Shown piece after piece: positions 28,263 through 36,088 of a stretch of DNA of 64,000 nucleotides (position 1 is its first letter; the number at the start of each line of letters is the position of its first letter). This stretch comes from Cocleimonas flava (lineage in GTDB: Bacteria; Pseudomonadota; Gammaproteobacteria; Thiotrichales; Thiotrichaceae). The position numbers were made by a program, and so were the translations under genes. The stretch lies in assembly GCF_004339015.1 (NCBI RefSeq), contig NZ_SMFQ01000002.1, forward strand, positions 1,278,713 to 1,342,712, given 5' to 3'. The notes beneath the pieces were generated by a model. That model was not told the DNA's origin and ran no database searches. It was given only the letters and a program-made list of their open reading frames with translations.

Positions 28263-29168
28263 ATGAAAATTGCAATCTTGTCACGTAATAAAAAACTATA
28301 TTCTACCCGTCGCTTAGTCGAAGCAGCCCAGAGCAGAGGACATGAAGTTCAAGTCATCGATGCTTTACGTTGCTATATGAATATCGCAGAAAACAATCCT
28401 ACTATTCATCTGGGTGGTGAAAACCTTGAAGGTTTTGATGCGGTCATTCCACGAATCGGCGCATCAGTCACATTCTACGGATCGGCTGTGTTACGACAAT
28501 TCGAAATGATGGGCATTTACCCGCTCAATGAATCGGTTGCGGTAACGCGATCTCGTGACAAGCTTCGTTCTATGCAATTACTGTCACGTAAAGGCGTTGG
28601 TCTTCCTGTGACCGGGTTTGCTAACAAGCCTGATGATATCAAAGATTTGATTAAGCTTGTGGGTGGCGCACCGTTAGTTATTAAATTACTAGAGGGTACA
28701 CAAGGTATTGGTGTGGTTCTGGCTGAAACTCAAAAAGCAGCAGAAAGTGTTATCGAAGGCTTTATGGGTGTAAAGGCAAACATACTTATTCAAGAGTTTG
28801 TGAAAGAAGCGAAAGGCGCAGATATTCGCTGTTTTGTGATTGGCGATAAAGTAGTTGCTGCGATGAAACGTCAAGGTGCGCCGGGTGAGTTTCGTTCAAA
28901 CTTGCATCGAGGCGGATCGGCTGAACTCATTAAAATCACGCCAAAAGAACGTGCTACTGCTGTAAAAGCGGCAAAAACCATGGGCTTGAATGTATGTGGT
29001 GTGGATTTATTACGTTCTAATAATGGTCCAGTGGTTATGGAAGTGAACTCTTCTCCTGGTCTGGAAGGAATTGAAGGCGCTAGCGGCAAAGATGTTGCAG
29101 AAATGATCATCGAGTTTATTGAAAAAAATGGTAAGCTTGGCAAAACCAAAACTCGGGGCAAGGGCTAA
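28263..29168 (+). CDS. rimK: RimK-type ATP-grasp ligase
   Basis: 301 residues, standard for Rim[42 protein letters not shown] is the family N-domain; ATP-grasp motifs follow ([60 protein letters not shown]). RimK adds glutamate residues to the C-terminus of ribosomal protein S6 and can make poly-glutamate. It is two bases from the deacylase gene; the aspartyl-protease-like rimB partner of some genomes is absent. Confidence 0.95.
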   Translation: MKIAILSRNKKLYSTRRLVEAAQSRGHEVQVIDALRCYMNIAENNPTIHLGGENLEGFDAVIPRIGASVTFYGSAVLRQFEMMGIYPLNESVAVTRSRDKLRSMQLLSRKGVGLPVTGFANKPDDIKDLIKLVGGAPLVIKLLEGTQGIGVVLAETQKAAESVIEGFMGVKANILIQEFVKEAKGADIRCFVIGDKVVAAMKRQGAPGEFRSNLHRGGSAELIKITPKERATAVKAAKTMGLNVCGVDLLRSNNGPVVMEVNSSPGLEGIEGASGKDVAEMIIEFIEKNGKLGKTKTRGKG

Positions 29169-29170
29169 CA

Positions 29171-30235
29171 ATGGCAAAAAAGCCAACTAACAAATCCTTT
29201 AAATTAGGAAAGGTCACAGTCAAGCCGGGTGAAAGTCAATATATTGAATTGCCTTTACCCGGTCTTTATACCCATTCAAACATACACATGCCTGTACACA
29301 TTATCTGTGGCAGAGAGGCGGGTCCTATTATGTTTGTTAGTGCAGCAGTTCATGGCGATGAAATTAATGGTGTAGAAATCATTCGTCGATTGAAAAAATC
29401 TAAAGCACTAAGGCGTCTTAAAGGCACCTTGATTACTGTACCTGTAGTAAATGTTTATGGCTTTATTAATAAATCACGCTATCTACCCGATCGTCGTGAT
29501 TTAAATCGCTCTTTTCCTGGCTCTGAAAAAGGCTCAATGGCTTCCAAACTCGCACACGTATTTCTTAACAATATTTGTGATCGTTGCGATTTTGGAATCG
29601 ACCTGCATACGGCCGCTATATCCAGAGATAATTTACCCCAGATAAGGGCGTTGCTGGATAACGAGAAAACCAAAGAGCTGGCACTCGCCTTTGGTGCGCC
29701 AGTGGTGCTTGATGCCCCACTACGCGAAGGCTCCATGCGAGAGGCAACCTCACAGACGGGCACTAAAGTGTTGCTTTATGAAGCAGGTGAAGCGCTGCGT
29801 TATGATGAGATATCAATACGAGCCGGAGTTAATGGCATTATCAATGTCATGCGTAATATCGGCATGCTCGCTGCATCACGAAAAAAAGTGAAAATGGAGC
29901 CTGCGATCGCGCACTCCAGTAAATGGGTGCGTGCGCCTCAAAGCGGTATTTTGCGTTCAACCAACCCTATGGGCCAAAGCATCAATAAAGGTGATGTGCT
30001 GGGTTATGTGTCTGACCCTTTTGGCGAGGTTGAACAAGAAGTTATCTCTCCAGTGAGTGGTATGGTAATCGGCAGAACAACATTACCTTTAGTGCATGAA
30101 GGTGAAGCAATTTTCCATATTGCACGATTTGATGAACTTGAAGAAGCGGAAACGGTCTATGAAACGTTCCACAGTAATGTGGACCCAGAAGATGACGACG
30201 TAGTGCCGCACGGGGATGAACCAGTTATTTACTAA
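29171..30235 (+). CDS. AstE/AspA-family zinc deacylase or peptidase
   Basis: 354 residues. Zinc-site motifs of the succinylglutamate desuccinylase/aspartoacylase family are AAVHGDEINGVEIIRRL (HxxE, about residue 59) and DFGIDLHTAAISRDNLPQIRA (third ligand His). YGFINKSRYLPDRRDLNRSFPGSE is the substrate region. The C-terminal 80 residues look like a lipoyl/barrel domain (APQSGILRSTNPMGQSINKGDVLGYVSD). Two bases after rimK, it probably acts on the glutamylated products or substrates of RimK. Confidence 0.85.
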   Translation: MAKKPTNKSFKLGKVTVKPGESQYIELPLPGLYTHSNIHMPVHIICGREAGPIMFVSAAVHGDEINGVEIIRRLKKSKALRRLKGTLITVPVVNVYGFINKSRYLPDRRDLNRSFPGSEKGSMASKLAHVFLNNICDRCDFGIDLHTAAISRDNLPQIRALLDNEKTKELALAFGAPVVLDAPLREGSMREATSQTGTKVLLYEAGEALRYDEISIRAGVNGIINVMRNIGMLAASRKKVKMEPAIAHSSKWVRAPQSGILRSTNPMGQSINKGDVLGYVSDPFGEVEQEVISPVSGMVIGRTTLPLVHEGEAIFHIARFDELEEAETVYETFHSNVDPEDDDVVPHGDEPVIY

Positions 30236-30242
30236 CATTCTT

Positions 30243-30275
30243 AAAAAAAGCCCCCAAAGTAGGGGGGTGTGTTTT
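30243..30275 (+). repeat. G6 repeat, exact core, hairpin form
   Basis: A run, GCCCCCA, exact AAGTAGGGGGGTG at 30257-30269, then TGTTTT. CCCCC pairs with GGGGG around AAAGTA, with T runs on both strands, so it can terminate in either direction. It lies eight bases after the deacylase stop. Confidence 0.9.
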
Positions 30276-30342
30276 AAACAGTGGCTTGCTATAATCAGTT
30301 AGATAATAAAAAAATTCTCTAGGCTAGAGATACGGGGAAACA

Positions 30343-31359
30343 ATGAGCACTGAAGCTCTGATTAAAGCGACTGCTTTAAATCGCTATTACGGAAAATATC
30401 ACGCAGTAAAAGATGTTCACCTGACTATCCAGAAAGGTGAGGTACTCGGCTTGCTCGGGCCAAATGGTGCTGGCAAATCCAGTACGATGCAAATGCTCAC
30501 GGGAAATCTATCCCCAAGCTCGGGCGAAATCATCATCAACGGTGTTAGTTTGATTGATGAGCCAGAGACGGCCAAGAGCTCCATTGGCTACTTGCCAGAG
30601 CAACCTCCTGTTTATCGCGACATGACGCCACGAGAATATCTAGCTTATTGCGCTGCTTTGCACGATGTTGCAAAAGCGCAAAGAAAAGCTGTGGTAGATG
30701 AAGCAATGGATCGATGTGGCCTGCATGCGGTGCCGGACCAACTCATCGGCAATCTATCCAAAGGCTATCAACAACGCGTTGGTATTGCTCAAGCAATATT
30801 ACATAAACCCGATGTGGTGATTCTGGATGAGCCAACGGTTGGTTTGGATCCAATTCAAATTAGGCAAATCAGAGAGCTGATTCGAGAGCTAGGTAATGAT
30901 CATAGTGTGATTCTTTCGACGCATATTTTGCCTGAAGTGCAGGCAGTCTGTGATCGTGTGCAGATTATTCATCAAGGACAAACCGTTTTCGCTGACTCCT
31001 TTAGTGCGATGGCGCATTCAGAAAGAGCGTCCGAACTTATTGTCAGCTTTAGTCAGTCAATTGATAAAAACAAGCTGGATAGCATCGATGGTGTAGCCAG
31101 TGTAGAAGCCTTGGAAAATAATCAGTTTCTACTGAAGGGGGCTAAGAATGAGTCACAGCAAATTAATCCTGCTGACATTTTCAAGCTCGCTGTTGCAAAC
31201 AACTGGGAGCTCACTGAGTTAACCCCTAAAACCGAAACCTTAGAGCAGATATTTATGAATTTGGTGCATACCGATTCTGATGTTCATTTCGGTTCTGATC
31301 CAGATTCTTATCCTGTTGCGAAAGCAGAGGCTGATGCGGTGTGGACTAATTATGAATAA
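30343..31359 (+). CDS. ABC transporter ATP-binding protein, GldA-like
   Basis: 338 residues. Walker A LGPNGAGKSSTM (about residue 38), signature NLSKGYQQRVGIAQA, Walker B VVILDEPTVGLDP and the H-loop LSTHILPE. The C-terminal 100 residues form an extra regulatory-type domain. Family members drive ABC-2 exporters paired with a GldG-like periplasmic protein. Overlaps the permease start by eight bases (coupled translation). First gene of a five-gene run to DUF4340. Confidence 0.92.
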   Translation: MSTEALIKATALNRYYGKYHAVKDVHLTIQKGEVLGLLGPNGAGKSSTMQMLTGNLSPSSGEIIINGVSLIDEPETAKSSIGYLPEQPPVYRDMTPREYLAYCAALHDVAKAQRKAVVDEAMDRCGLHAVPDQLIGNLSKGYQQRVGIAQAILHKPDVVILDEPTVGLDPIQIRQIRELIRELGNDHSVILSTHILPEVQAVCDRVQIIHQGQTVFADSFSAMAHSERASELIVSFSQSIDKNKLDSIDGVASVEALENNQFLLKGAKNESQQINPADIFKLAVANNWELTELTPKTETLEQIFMNLVHTDSDVHFGSDPDSYPVAKAEADAVWTNYE

Positions 31360-32113
31360 AATCTCAACCATTGCCATTAGCGAATTTAAACGCATGTTTA
31401 ACTCTCCTTTGGCGTGGAGTGTTCTAGCAATATTGCAATTTATTCTGGCGATGATTTTTCTCTCTAGGGTGGATGAGTTTGTCGCGGTATTTCAACAGCA
31501 AATGGCAACTGCCGATAATGCGCCAGGAGCAACATTCTTTATCGTTTCGCCGGTATATCTATGGGCGGGTATTATCATGCTGGCCGTTATGCCGATCATG
31601 ACAATGCGCTTGTTCGCCGAAGAGCGTATGAACAAAACACTGACTTTATTAAAATCATCTCCGGTATCTTCCACGCAAATAGTGCTCGGAAAGTACGGGG
31701 GTGTGTTGTTATTTGTTGTGTTATTTATTCTTATGATTAGTTTGATGCCAATCGCGCTTTCTTTCGGTACAGAACTGGATTGGGGAATAATTCTATCGTC
31801 TACGCTTGGTTTGTTTTTACTGCTAGCATCATTTGCAGCAGCGGGATTGTTCCTTTCAAGCTTAACCAGTCAGCCGATTATTGCGGCGATTAGTAGCTTT
31901 GGTTTGCTGATGTTTCTGGTGGTGCTGTATTTGTCGGGTGGATCGCAATCAAACAGTAGTGAGTTGTTTATTTACCTGTCGCACTTTAGTCATTTTGAGA
32001 CGTTTGTCAGAGGTATCATTGATAGCAGCGATATTGTTTACTACCTACTGTTCATTGTCGGATTTATCATATTATCGATTCGTAAACTCGATAATGACAG
32101 GCTTCTGGGTTAG
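31352..32113 (+). CDS. ABC-2 type permease
   Basis: 253 residues with six predicted membrane helices. The N-terminus is MNKISTIAISEFKRMFNSPLAWSVLAILQFILAMIF, typical of the GldF/ABC-2 permease family, and the middle has MRLFAEERMNKTLTLLKSSPVSSTQIVLGKYGGVLLF. The ATG inside the end of the ATPase gene is chosen; a 24-residue upstream extension is not family-like. The codons for KYGGV contain a one-mismatch copy of the G6 repeat (31691-31703). Confidence 0.9.
   Translation: MNKISTIAISEFKRMFNSPLAWSVLAILQFILAMIFLSRVDEFVAVFQQQMATADNAPGATFFIVSPVYLWAGIIMLAVMPIMTMRLFAEERMNKTLTLLKSSPVSSTQIVLGKYGGVLLFVVLFILMISLMPIALSFGTELDWGIILSSTLGLFLLLASFAAAGLFLSSLTSQPIIAAISSFGLLMFLVVLYLSGGSQSNSSELFIYLSHFSHFETFVRGIIDSSDIVYYLLFIVGFIILSIRKLDNDRLLG
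31691..31703 (+). repeat. One-mismatch G6 repeat inside the permease gene
   Basis: AAGTACGGGGGTG, one base from the core AAGTAGGGGGGTG, preceded by A and followed by TG as in the intergenic copies. Read in frame it codes within GKYGGVL. Confidence 0.55.
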
Positions 32114-32118
32114 TAATC

Positions 32119-33573
32119 ATGTCTAATAAATCTCATATCGCCTTACGCATCCAGAACGTCATTTTCTCTGTGTTATTTGTGGTTATTATTGGCTTGCTGG
32201 CGTGGCTTGGAAAAACCTATCACAAAGGTTTTGATGCCACCCAAACTCAGCGAAATTCATTAAGCCAAACCACACAAGAGCTTCTTAAAAGAATCGATAA
32301 ACCAATCTTGCTGACTGCTTATGTGCCTGACGATGCTGTGGTGCATACCAACTTGAGACAGTTGATCGATAAATACAAAAAGTACAATGACAATATCAAG
32401 TTAGAGATCATTAATCCCGATCTTGATCCTGCGCGAGCGAAGCAAGATGGCATTGAATATAGTGGCCAGTTATTAGTTAAGCTAGGAGAGAACAGCGAGA
32501 AAGTTAACTCGGTTGATGAGCAAACCATGCTGGATGTATTACAGCGTCTTTCTCGAACAGAGCCGCGTTTAGTGGTTTTCGTCGAAGGGCATAACGAACG
32601 GACGCCATACAGTGATAAATCAACGGGAATGTCTGATCTGGCAAAAGTGATGGAACAGAAGGGCTTCTTATTGCAGCCGCATAATATTCTTCGTACTCAA
32701 AGCCTGCCGCAAAATGCGAGCTTTGTGGTATTGGCAGCACCGCAAAAAGAATTTCTAGAAGGTGAAGTTAAGATCATTGCTGAATACCTAAGGCAGGGCG
32801 GCAATCTTCTGTGGCTTCACGAACCAGGTAGTTTGCACGGTTTGGATAACATCGAACAGCAACTCGGTCTGGAAATGAACGAAGGTACTTTGCTAGATGC
32901 TAACACCGCTTTACAGGAAATGCTGGGTATTCAACATCCGGCGGCGATTGCAATTATTGATTATGGGCCATCAGCGTTAACAACTAAGTTAGCGGCACAT
33001 ACCTTATTTCCTTTTGCTACGCCTATTGAACGAGATGAATCCATCAAAAGCAGAGACCCAGAAAATGGCCCCAAAGTGGGGGGGTGGCAATATCAACCAT
33101 TACTCACGACACTACCAACAAGCTGGATGGAATCTGGTGATATTCAAGGTAATGTAAAGTTCGACGATGATGCGGATAAACCCGGACCACTAGATATTGC
33201 GATGGCAATGACGCGCGATGTTGATCTTAGCGATGAGGCTTCCCCGTCTGAAACAGCAGACGACGAAAAGGAAGCTAAGCAAGCAATGCAAAACAAACAA
33301 ATAAAAGAACAACGTGTTCTGGTCGTTGGTGATAGTGACTTTATGCTGAACAGCTATATCGGTCAGGGCAGTAACCTGGAGTTGGCGAGTAATATTTTTA
33401 ATTGGTTGAGTGTTGATGATGACTTATTGTCAATAAAAGCCAAAGTTGCGCCAGGGACTAGCTTAAACCTATCAACTGCCGGAAGAATAGGTTTAGCAGT
33501 GTTGTGGCTGGGCTTGCCGCTACTGCTCTTATTAATAGGGACGCTACGTTGGCATAAACGAAGAAAACGCTAA
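32119..33573 (+). CDS. GldG-like ABC-associated membrane protein
   Basis: 484 residues with one N-terminal helix (VIFSVLFVVIIGLLAWLG), a periplasmic part with the ABC_transp_aux fold (LLTAYVPDDAVVHTNLRQLIDKYKKYNDNIKLEIINPDLDPARAKQDG), and a C-terminal helix (GLAVLWLGLPLLLLLIGTL). It probably works with the preceding ATPase and permease to handle an envelope substrate. The codons for NGPKVGGWQ hold a near-exact G6 repeat (33074-33086). Confidence 0.88.
   Translation: MSNKSHIALRIQNVIFSVLFVVIIGLLAWLGKTYHKGFDATQTQRNSLSQTTQELLKRIDKPILLTAYVPDDAVVHTNLRQLIDKYKKYNDNIKLEIINPDLDPARAKQDGIEYSGQLLVKLGENSEKVNSVDEQTMLDVLQRLSRTEPRLVVFVEGHNERTPYSDKSTGMSDLAKVMEQKGFLLQPHNILRTQSLPQNASFVVLAAPQKEFLEGEVKIIAEYLRQGGNLLWLHEPGSLHGLDNIEQQLGLEMNEGTLLDANTALQEMLGIQHPAAIAIIDYGPSALTTKLAAHTLFPFATPIERDESIKSRDPENGPKVGGWQYQPLLTTLPTSWMESGDIQGNVKFDDDADKPGPLDIAMAMTRDVDLSDEASPSETADDEKEAKQAMQNKQIKEQRVLVVGDSDFMLNSYIGQGSNLELASNIFNWLSVDDDLLSIKAKVAPGTSLNLSTAGRIGLAVLWLGLPLLLLLIGTLRWHKRRKR
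33074..33086 (+). repeat. One-mismatch G6 repeat inside the GldG-like gene
   Basis: AAGTGGGGGGGTG with the wider context GGCCCCA before and GCAAT after, the same left and right halves as intergenic copies. It is in frame within the GldG-like protein (NGPKVGGWQ). Confidence 0.75.
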
Positions 33574-33657
33574 TCTTAAAATGCTAGTCTTAAAGTAAGG
33601 CTCATCGCATTGCTAAATGAAAGCTGGATAAACGTTAAATAAAAAAGGGGAAACAGA

Positions 33658-34143
33658 ATGAAGAATACCGTGAAGAAAATGACCGTTCTCTTAGGTGCAT
33701 TTGTGTTAACTGCGTGCGCAGGTTCAGGGGATACAACGAGTGGGGGAGCAGCAAGCATCCCAACAAATACCAATTTTTATGCGCACTGGGTACACTCTTT
33801 CGAAGAGCAAAATGGTCAGAAAACGCCTAATATTTTCAGGGTAAAAGGCAGTAGACAATTTCCGCCAAGCCGTTTCCGTATGGAGTTTGGTTTTGACCCA
33901 AATGGACAGTGTAATTATAAATACCTGAGCCCAGTTGATGCGCACGAGATGCGAGACTGCGTATATACCAAAATTGGTAACAAGGTGTATATCTATGATC
34001 AGGCTGGCGCTTTGCTAAAGCATATTTCATTCACACTTCAATCGCCTGCAAGCAAAGATAGAATGGTGATGACATACGGTGTGGCAGAACCTGTAAAAGC
34101 AGTCACCAAAGAAGGCGAAAAGCCCGCTGTTAAAAAGCAGTAG
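33658..34143 (+). CDS. Hypothetical lipoprotein in the ABC operon
   Basis: 161 residues. Signal with lipobox VLTACAGSG, then a linker and a compact domain (YAHWVHSFEEQNGQKTPNIFRVKGSRQFPPSRFRMEFGF) ending with two Cys-containing strands (QCNYKYLSPVDAHEMRDCVYTKIGNKVYIYD), which could form a disulfide. No recognised family. It lies between the GldG-like and DUF4340 genes, an unusual place for an additional lipoprotein, and may anchor or present the exporter's substrate. Confidence 0.75.
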   Translation: MKNTVKKMTVLLGAFVLTACAGSGDTTSGGAASIPTNTNFYAHWVHSFEEQNGQKTPNIFRVKGSRQFPPSRFRMEFGFDPNGQCNYKYLSPVDAHEMRDCVYTKIGNKVYIYDQAGALLKHISFTLQSPASKDRMVMTYGVAEPVKAVTKEGEKPAVKKQ

Positions 34144-34155
34144 TAGATAATAGAA

Positions 34156-34668
34156 ATGCTAAGTCCAAACAGTAAACGCCTTGTTCAAAATTTTATCTTG
34201 TTGATTGTTGTCGCTGCGTTAGCCGCCTTTATCATACTGCGAGAAGATGAAAAAGAACTGTATACAACGCTTTACGATACGAGTATCGGTGATGAAGCAA
34301 CAGATATCGTCATCCATGTTGAAGGACAAGAAGACGTTGTCCTAAAAAATACAGAAGGGAAATGGAAGGTAACCAAGCCCGAACAGTTTGATGCGGATGA
34401 AGAAAAAGTTAGGCATCTGTTTACTTTGTTATCCGAAAATGCGGATACCCATTATGACATTGCTGATAAGAATCTAGCGGATTTTGGTTTAGATAAAGAT
34501 TATCTCAGTGTTAGCTTTAATGGAGTGAAGTTGGTTTTTGGTGACTATAATGAAGTCGCACAAAAACGTTATGTGCTTAAAGGAGATAAGATGTATCTCA
34601 TCTCAGAAACTGTTTCAGGGTTACTTGAATCAGGTGCCTCTTCATTTAAACCGCTAGAAATGAAATAA
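34156..34668 (+). CDS. DUF4340 domain membrane protein
   Basis: 170 residues with an N-terminal helix (FILLIVVAALAAFIIL) and a DUF4340-type domain: VLKNTEGKWKVTKPEQFDADEEKVRHLFTLLSENADTHYDIADKNLADFGLDKDYLSVSFNG. It is shorter than most DUF4340 proteins. It is the usual partner of GldG-like ABC systems, which supports a single five-protein envelope complex. It ends seven bases before mutM. Confidence 0.83.
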   Translation: MLSPNSKRLVQNFILLIVVAALAAFIILREDEKELYTTLYDTSIGDEATDIVIHVEGQEDVVLKNTEGKWKVTKPEQFDADEEKVRHLFTLLSENADTHYDIADKNLADFGLDKDYLSVSFNGVKLVFGDYNEVAQKRYVLKGDKMYLISETVSGLLESGASSFKPLEMK

Positions 34669-34675
34669 AGGATTT

Positions 34676-35488
34676 ATGCCAGAACTCCCCGAAGTTGAAA
34701 CCACGCGCAAAGGCATCAAGCCTTACACGCATCAACAAACCGTCGCAAAAGTGGTAGTACGTCAGCCAAAACTGCGATGGCCTGTGCCAACAAACATAGC
34801 GCAAATGGAAGGGCAACTGATCGAATCTGTGCGCCGTCGTGGTAAATATATTCTGTTAGAAACCAGTGCGGGTACGGCGATCATCCATTTAGGTATGTCT
34901 GGAAGTTTACGCATTGTCGATGATGGTATAGCACCAGAAAAACATGATCATGTCGATTTTATTATGGATACGGGTAAAACCGTCAGGCTGCATGACCCCA
35001 GACGTTTTGGTGCAGTTTTATGGACGCAGCAAAACCCACTCAAACACAAACTGATTCGCTCTTTAGGCCCTGAGCCCTTAAGCGATGACTTCAACGCTGA
35101 CTATTTATACGAAGTATCTCGAGGCCGCAGCATGAGCATCAAACAATTCATTATGAATGGCCATGTAGTTGTCGGTGTAGGCAATATCTATGCTTGTGAA
35201 TCGTTGTTTATGTCAGGGATATCACCTAAATGGCAAGCGGGTAAAGTCTCTAAAGCGCGATATCAAAAACTGGTAGAGCAAATCAAAATAGTCTTGGCGA
35301 AAGCGATAGCGCAGGGCGGAACGACATTGAAGGATTTTGTGCAGGTGGAAGGTAAGCCGGGATACTTTAAACAAGAATTAAATGCGTATGGAAGAGCAGG
35401 AGAACGGTGTAATAACTGTGAGTCAACAATTAAGCAGATAACACAAGGACAGCGTTCTACTTTTTATTGTGGGAAATGTCAGCGCTAA
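34676..35488 (+). CDS. mutM: Formamidopyrimidine-DNA glycosylase MutM
   Basis: 270 residues. N-terminal PELPEVETTRKGI carries the catalytic Pro-2 and Glu-3; HLGMSGSLRI and HDPRRFGAVLW follow; NIYACESLFMSGI is the helix-two-turns-helix; the C-terminal zinc finger is CNNCESTIKQITQGQRSTFYCGKC. It excises oxidised purines such as 8-oxoguanine. It is tightly spaced after DUF4340, probably in the same transcript by chance of operon extension. Confidence 0.97.
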   Translation: MPELPEVETTRKGIKPYTHQQTVAKVVVRQPKLRWPVPTNIAQMEGQLIESVRRRGKYILLETSAGTAIIHLGMSGSLRIVDDGIAPEKHDHVDFIMDTGKTVRLHDPRRFGAVLWTQQNPLKHKLIRSLGPEPLSDDFNADYLYEVSRGRSMSIKQFIMNGHVVVGVGNIYACESLFMSGISPKWQAGKVSKARYQKLVEQIKIVLAKAIAQGGTTLKDFVQVEGKPGYFKQELNAYGRAGERCNNCESTIKQITQGQRSTFYCGKCQR

Positions 35489-35505
35489 GTAATTCGCATC
35501 AGAAT

Positions 35506-35539
35506 AAAAAAGTGCCTTAAAGTAGGGGGGTGGCTTTTT
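35506..35539 (+). repeat. G6 repeat, exact core
   Basis: A run, GTGCCTTA, exact AAGTAGGGGGGTG at 35520-35532, then GCTTTTTC. It lies 17 bases after the mutM stop. GTGCC and GGC ends give a short stem with T run, terminator-like on the plus strand. Confidence 0.88.
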
Positions 35540-35566
35540 CTAGGCTCACCAAGAGCCAGAAAAGTC

Positions 35567-35596
35567 CATCTTAGATTCCATAAGGAATCTAAGATG
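35567..35596. terminator. Perfect 13-bp hairpin in the convergent gap
   Basis: CATCTTAGATTCC and GGAATCTAAGATG are exact complements around an ATAA loop. It lies between mutM and the convergent FUN14-like gene and lacks a clear T run, so it could be a terminator, an RNA-processing site or a protein-binding palindrome. Confidence 0.6.
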
Positions 35597-35667
35597 TGCG
35601 GAGTTTAAACTAGGTTTGAAGGTATTATAAATACTAAGCCAGCCCTAATTTAAGGTATTTTTTTGTA

Positions 35668-36003
35668 TTAACTCTTTCTTCTAAAGCCCCAAAACAATCC
35701 CAAACTTGCCATTGCTGCAGAGGAAAGGTTTGCGGTAATAAAGCCTTTTAGTCCACCAAGATGTGGAGAAATCCATGCGATTAAGCCGTTATAAACGTTT
35801 TCAAACGCTTCCCACTTAACATGAATTAAATCAGCGTATTGCAACGCAAATAATAAAATAAGAACAGTGCCTGAAATGAAAAATACAAACTTCAAAAAGG
35901 TGCGAGTTGCATAGCCAATAACAAAGCCTGCAAAGAAACTAAAGCCCATATAAGTAAATAAGGCTATCCAGTTCCCTGTCTGGATTGATTCACCAACGTC
36001 CAT
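35668..36003 (-). CDS. FUN14-like small membrane protein
   Basis: 111 residues with three predicted helices: SFFAGFVIGYATRTFLKFVFFISGTVLILLFALQYADLI, then IAWISPHLGGLKGFITANLSSAAMASLGLFWGFRRK. The GFVIGYATRTFLK part resembles the FUN14 family signature. Bacterial function is unknown. Its start region is part of a 16-base tandem duplication that repeats both ribosome site and ATG. Confidence 0.6.
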   Translation of the reverse strand: MDVGESIQTGNWIALFTYMGFSFFAGFVIGYATRTFLKFVFFISGTVLILLFALQYADLIHVKWEAFENVYNGLIAWISPHLGGLKGFITANLSSAAMASLGLFWGFRRKS

Positions 36004-36032
36004 AGTTGTAACCTGACATAGTTGTAACCTGA
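36001..36032 (-). repeat. 16-base tandem duplication of the FUN14-like start region
   Basis: CATAGTTGTAACCTGA occurs twice in a row. On the minus strand each copy carries the same leader and ATG. The upstream ATG opens a nine-codon frame (MSGYNYGRW, then stop) that overlaps the true start out of frame. Confidence 0.8.
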
Positions 36033-36088
36033 GATTTACAAAAGGTCAGAAGCATATCATAATTTCCTGATTTTTCTGGGTAAAAACT

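Noticed and set aside
30257..30269. G-quadruplex formed by the G6 repeat
   Set aside because: Each copy has only one G tract, so an intramolecular quadruplex cannot form.
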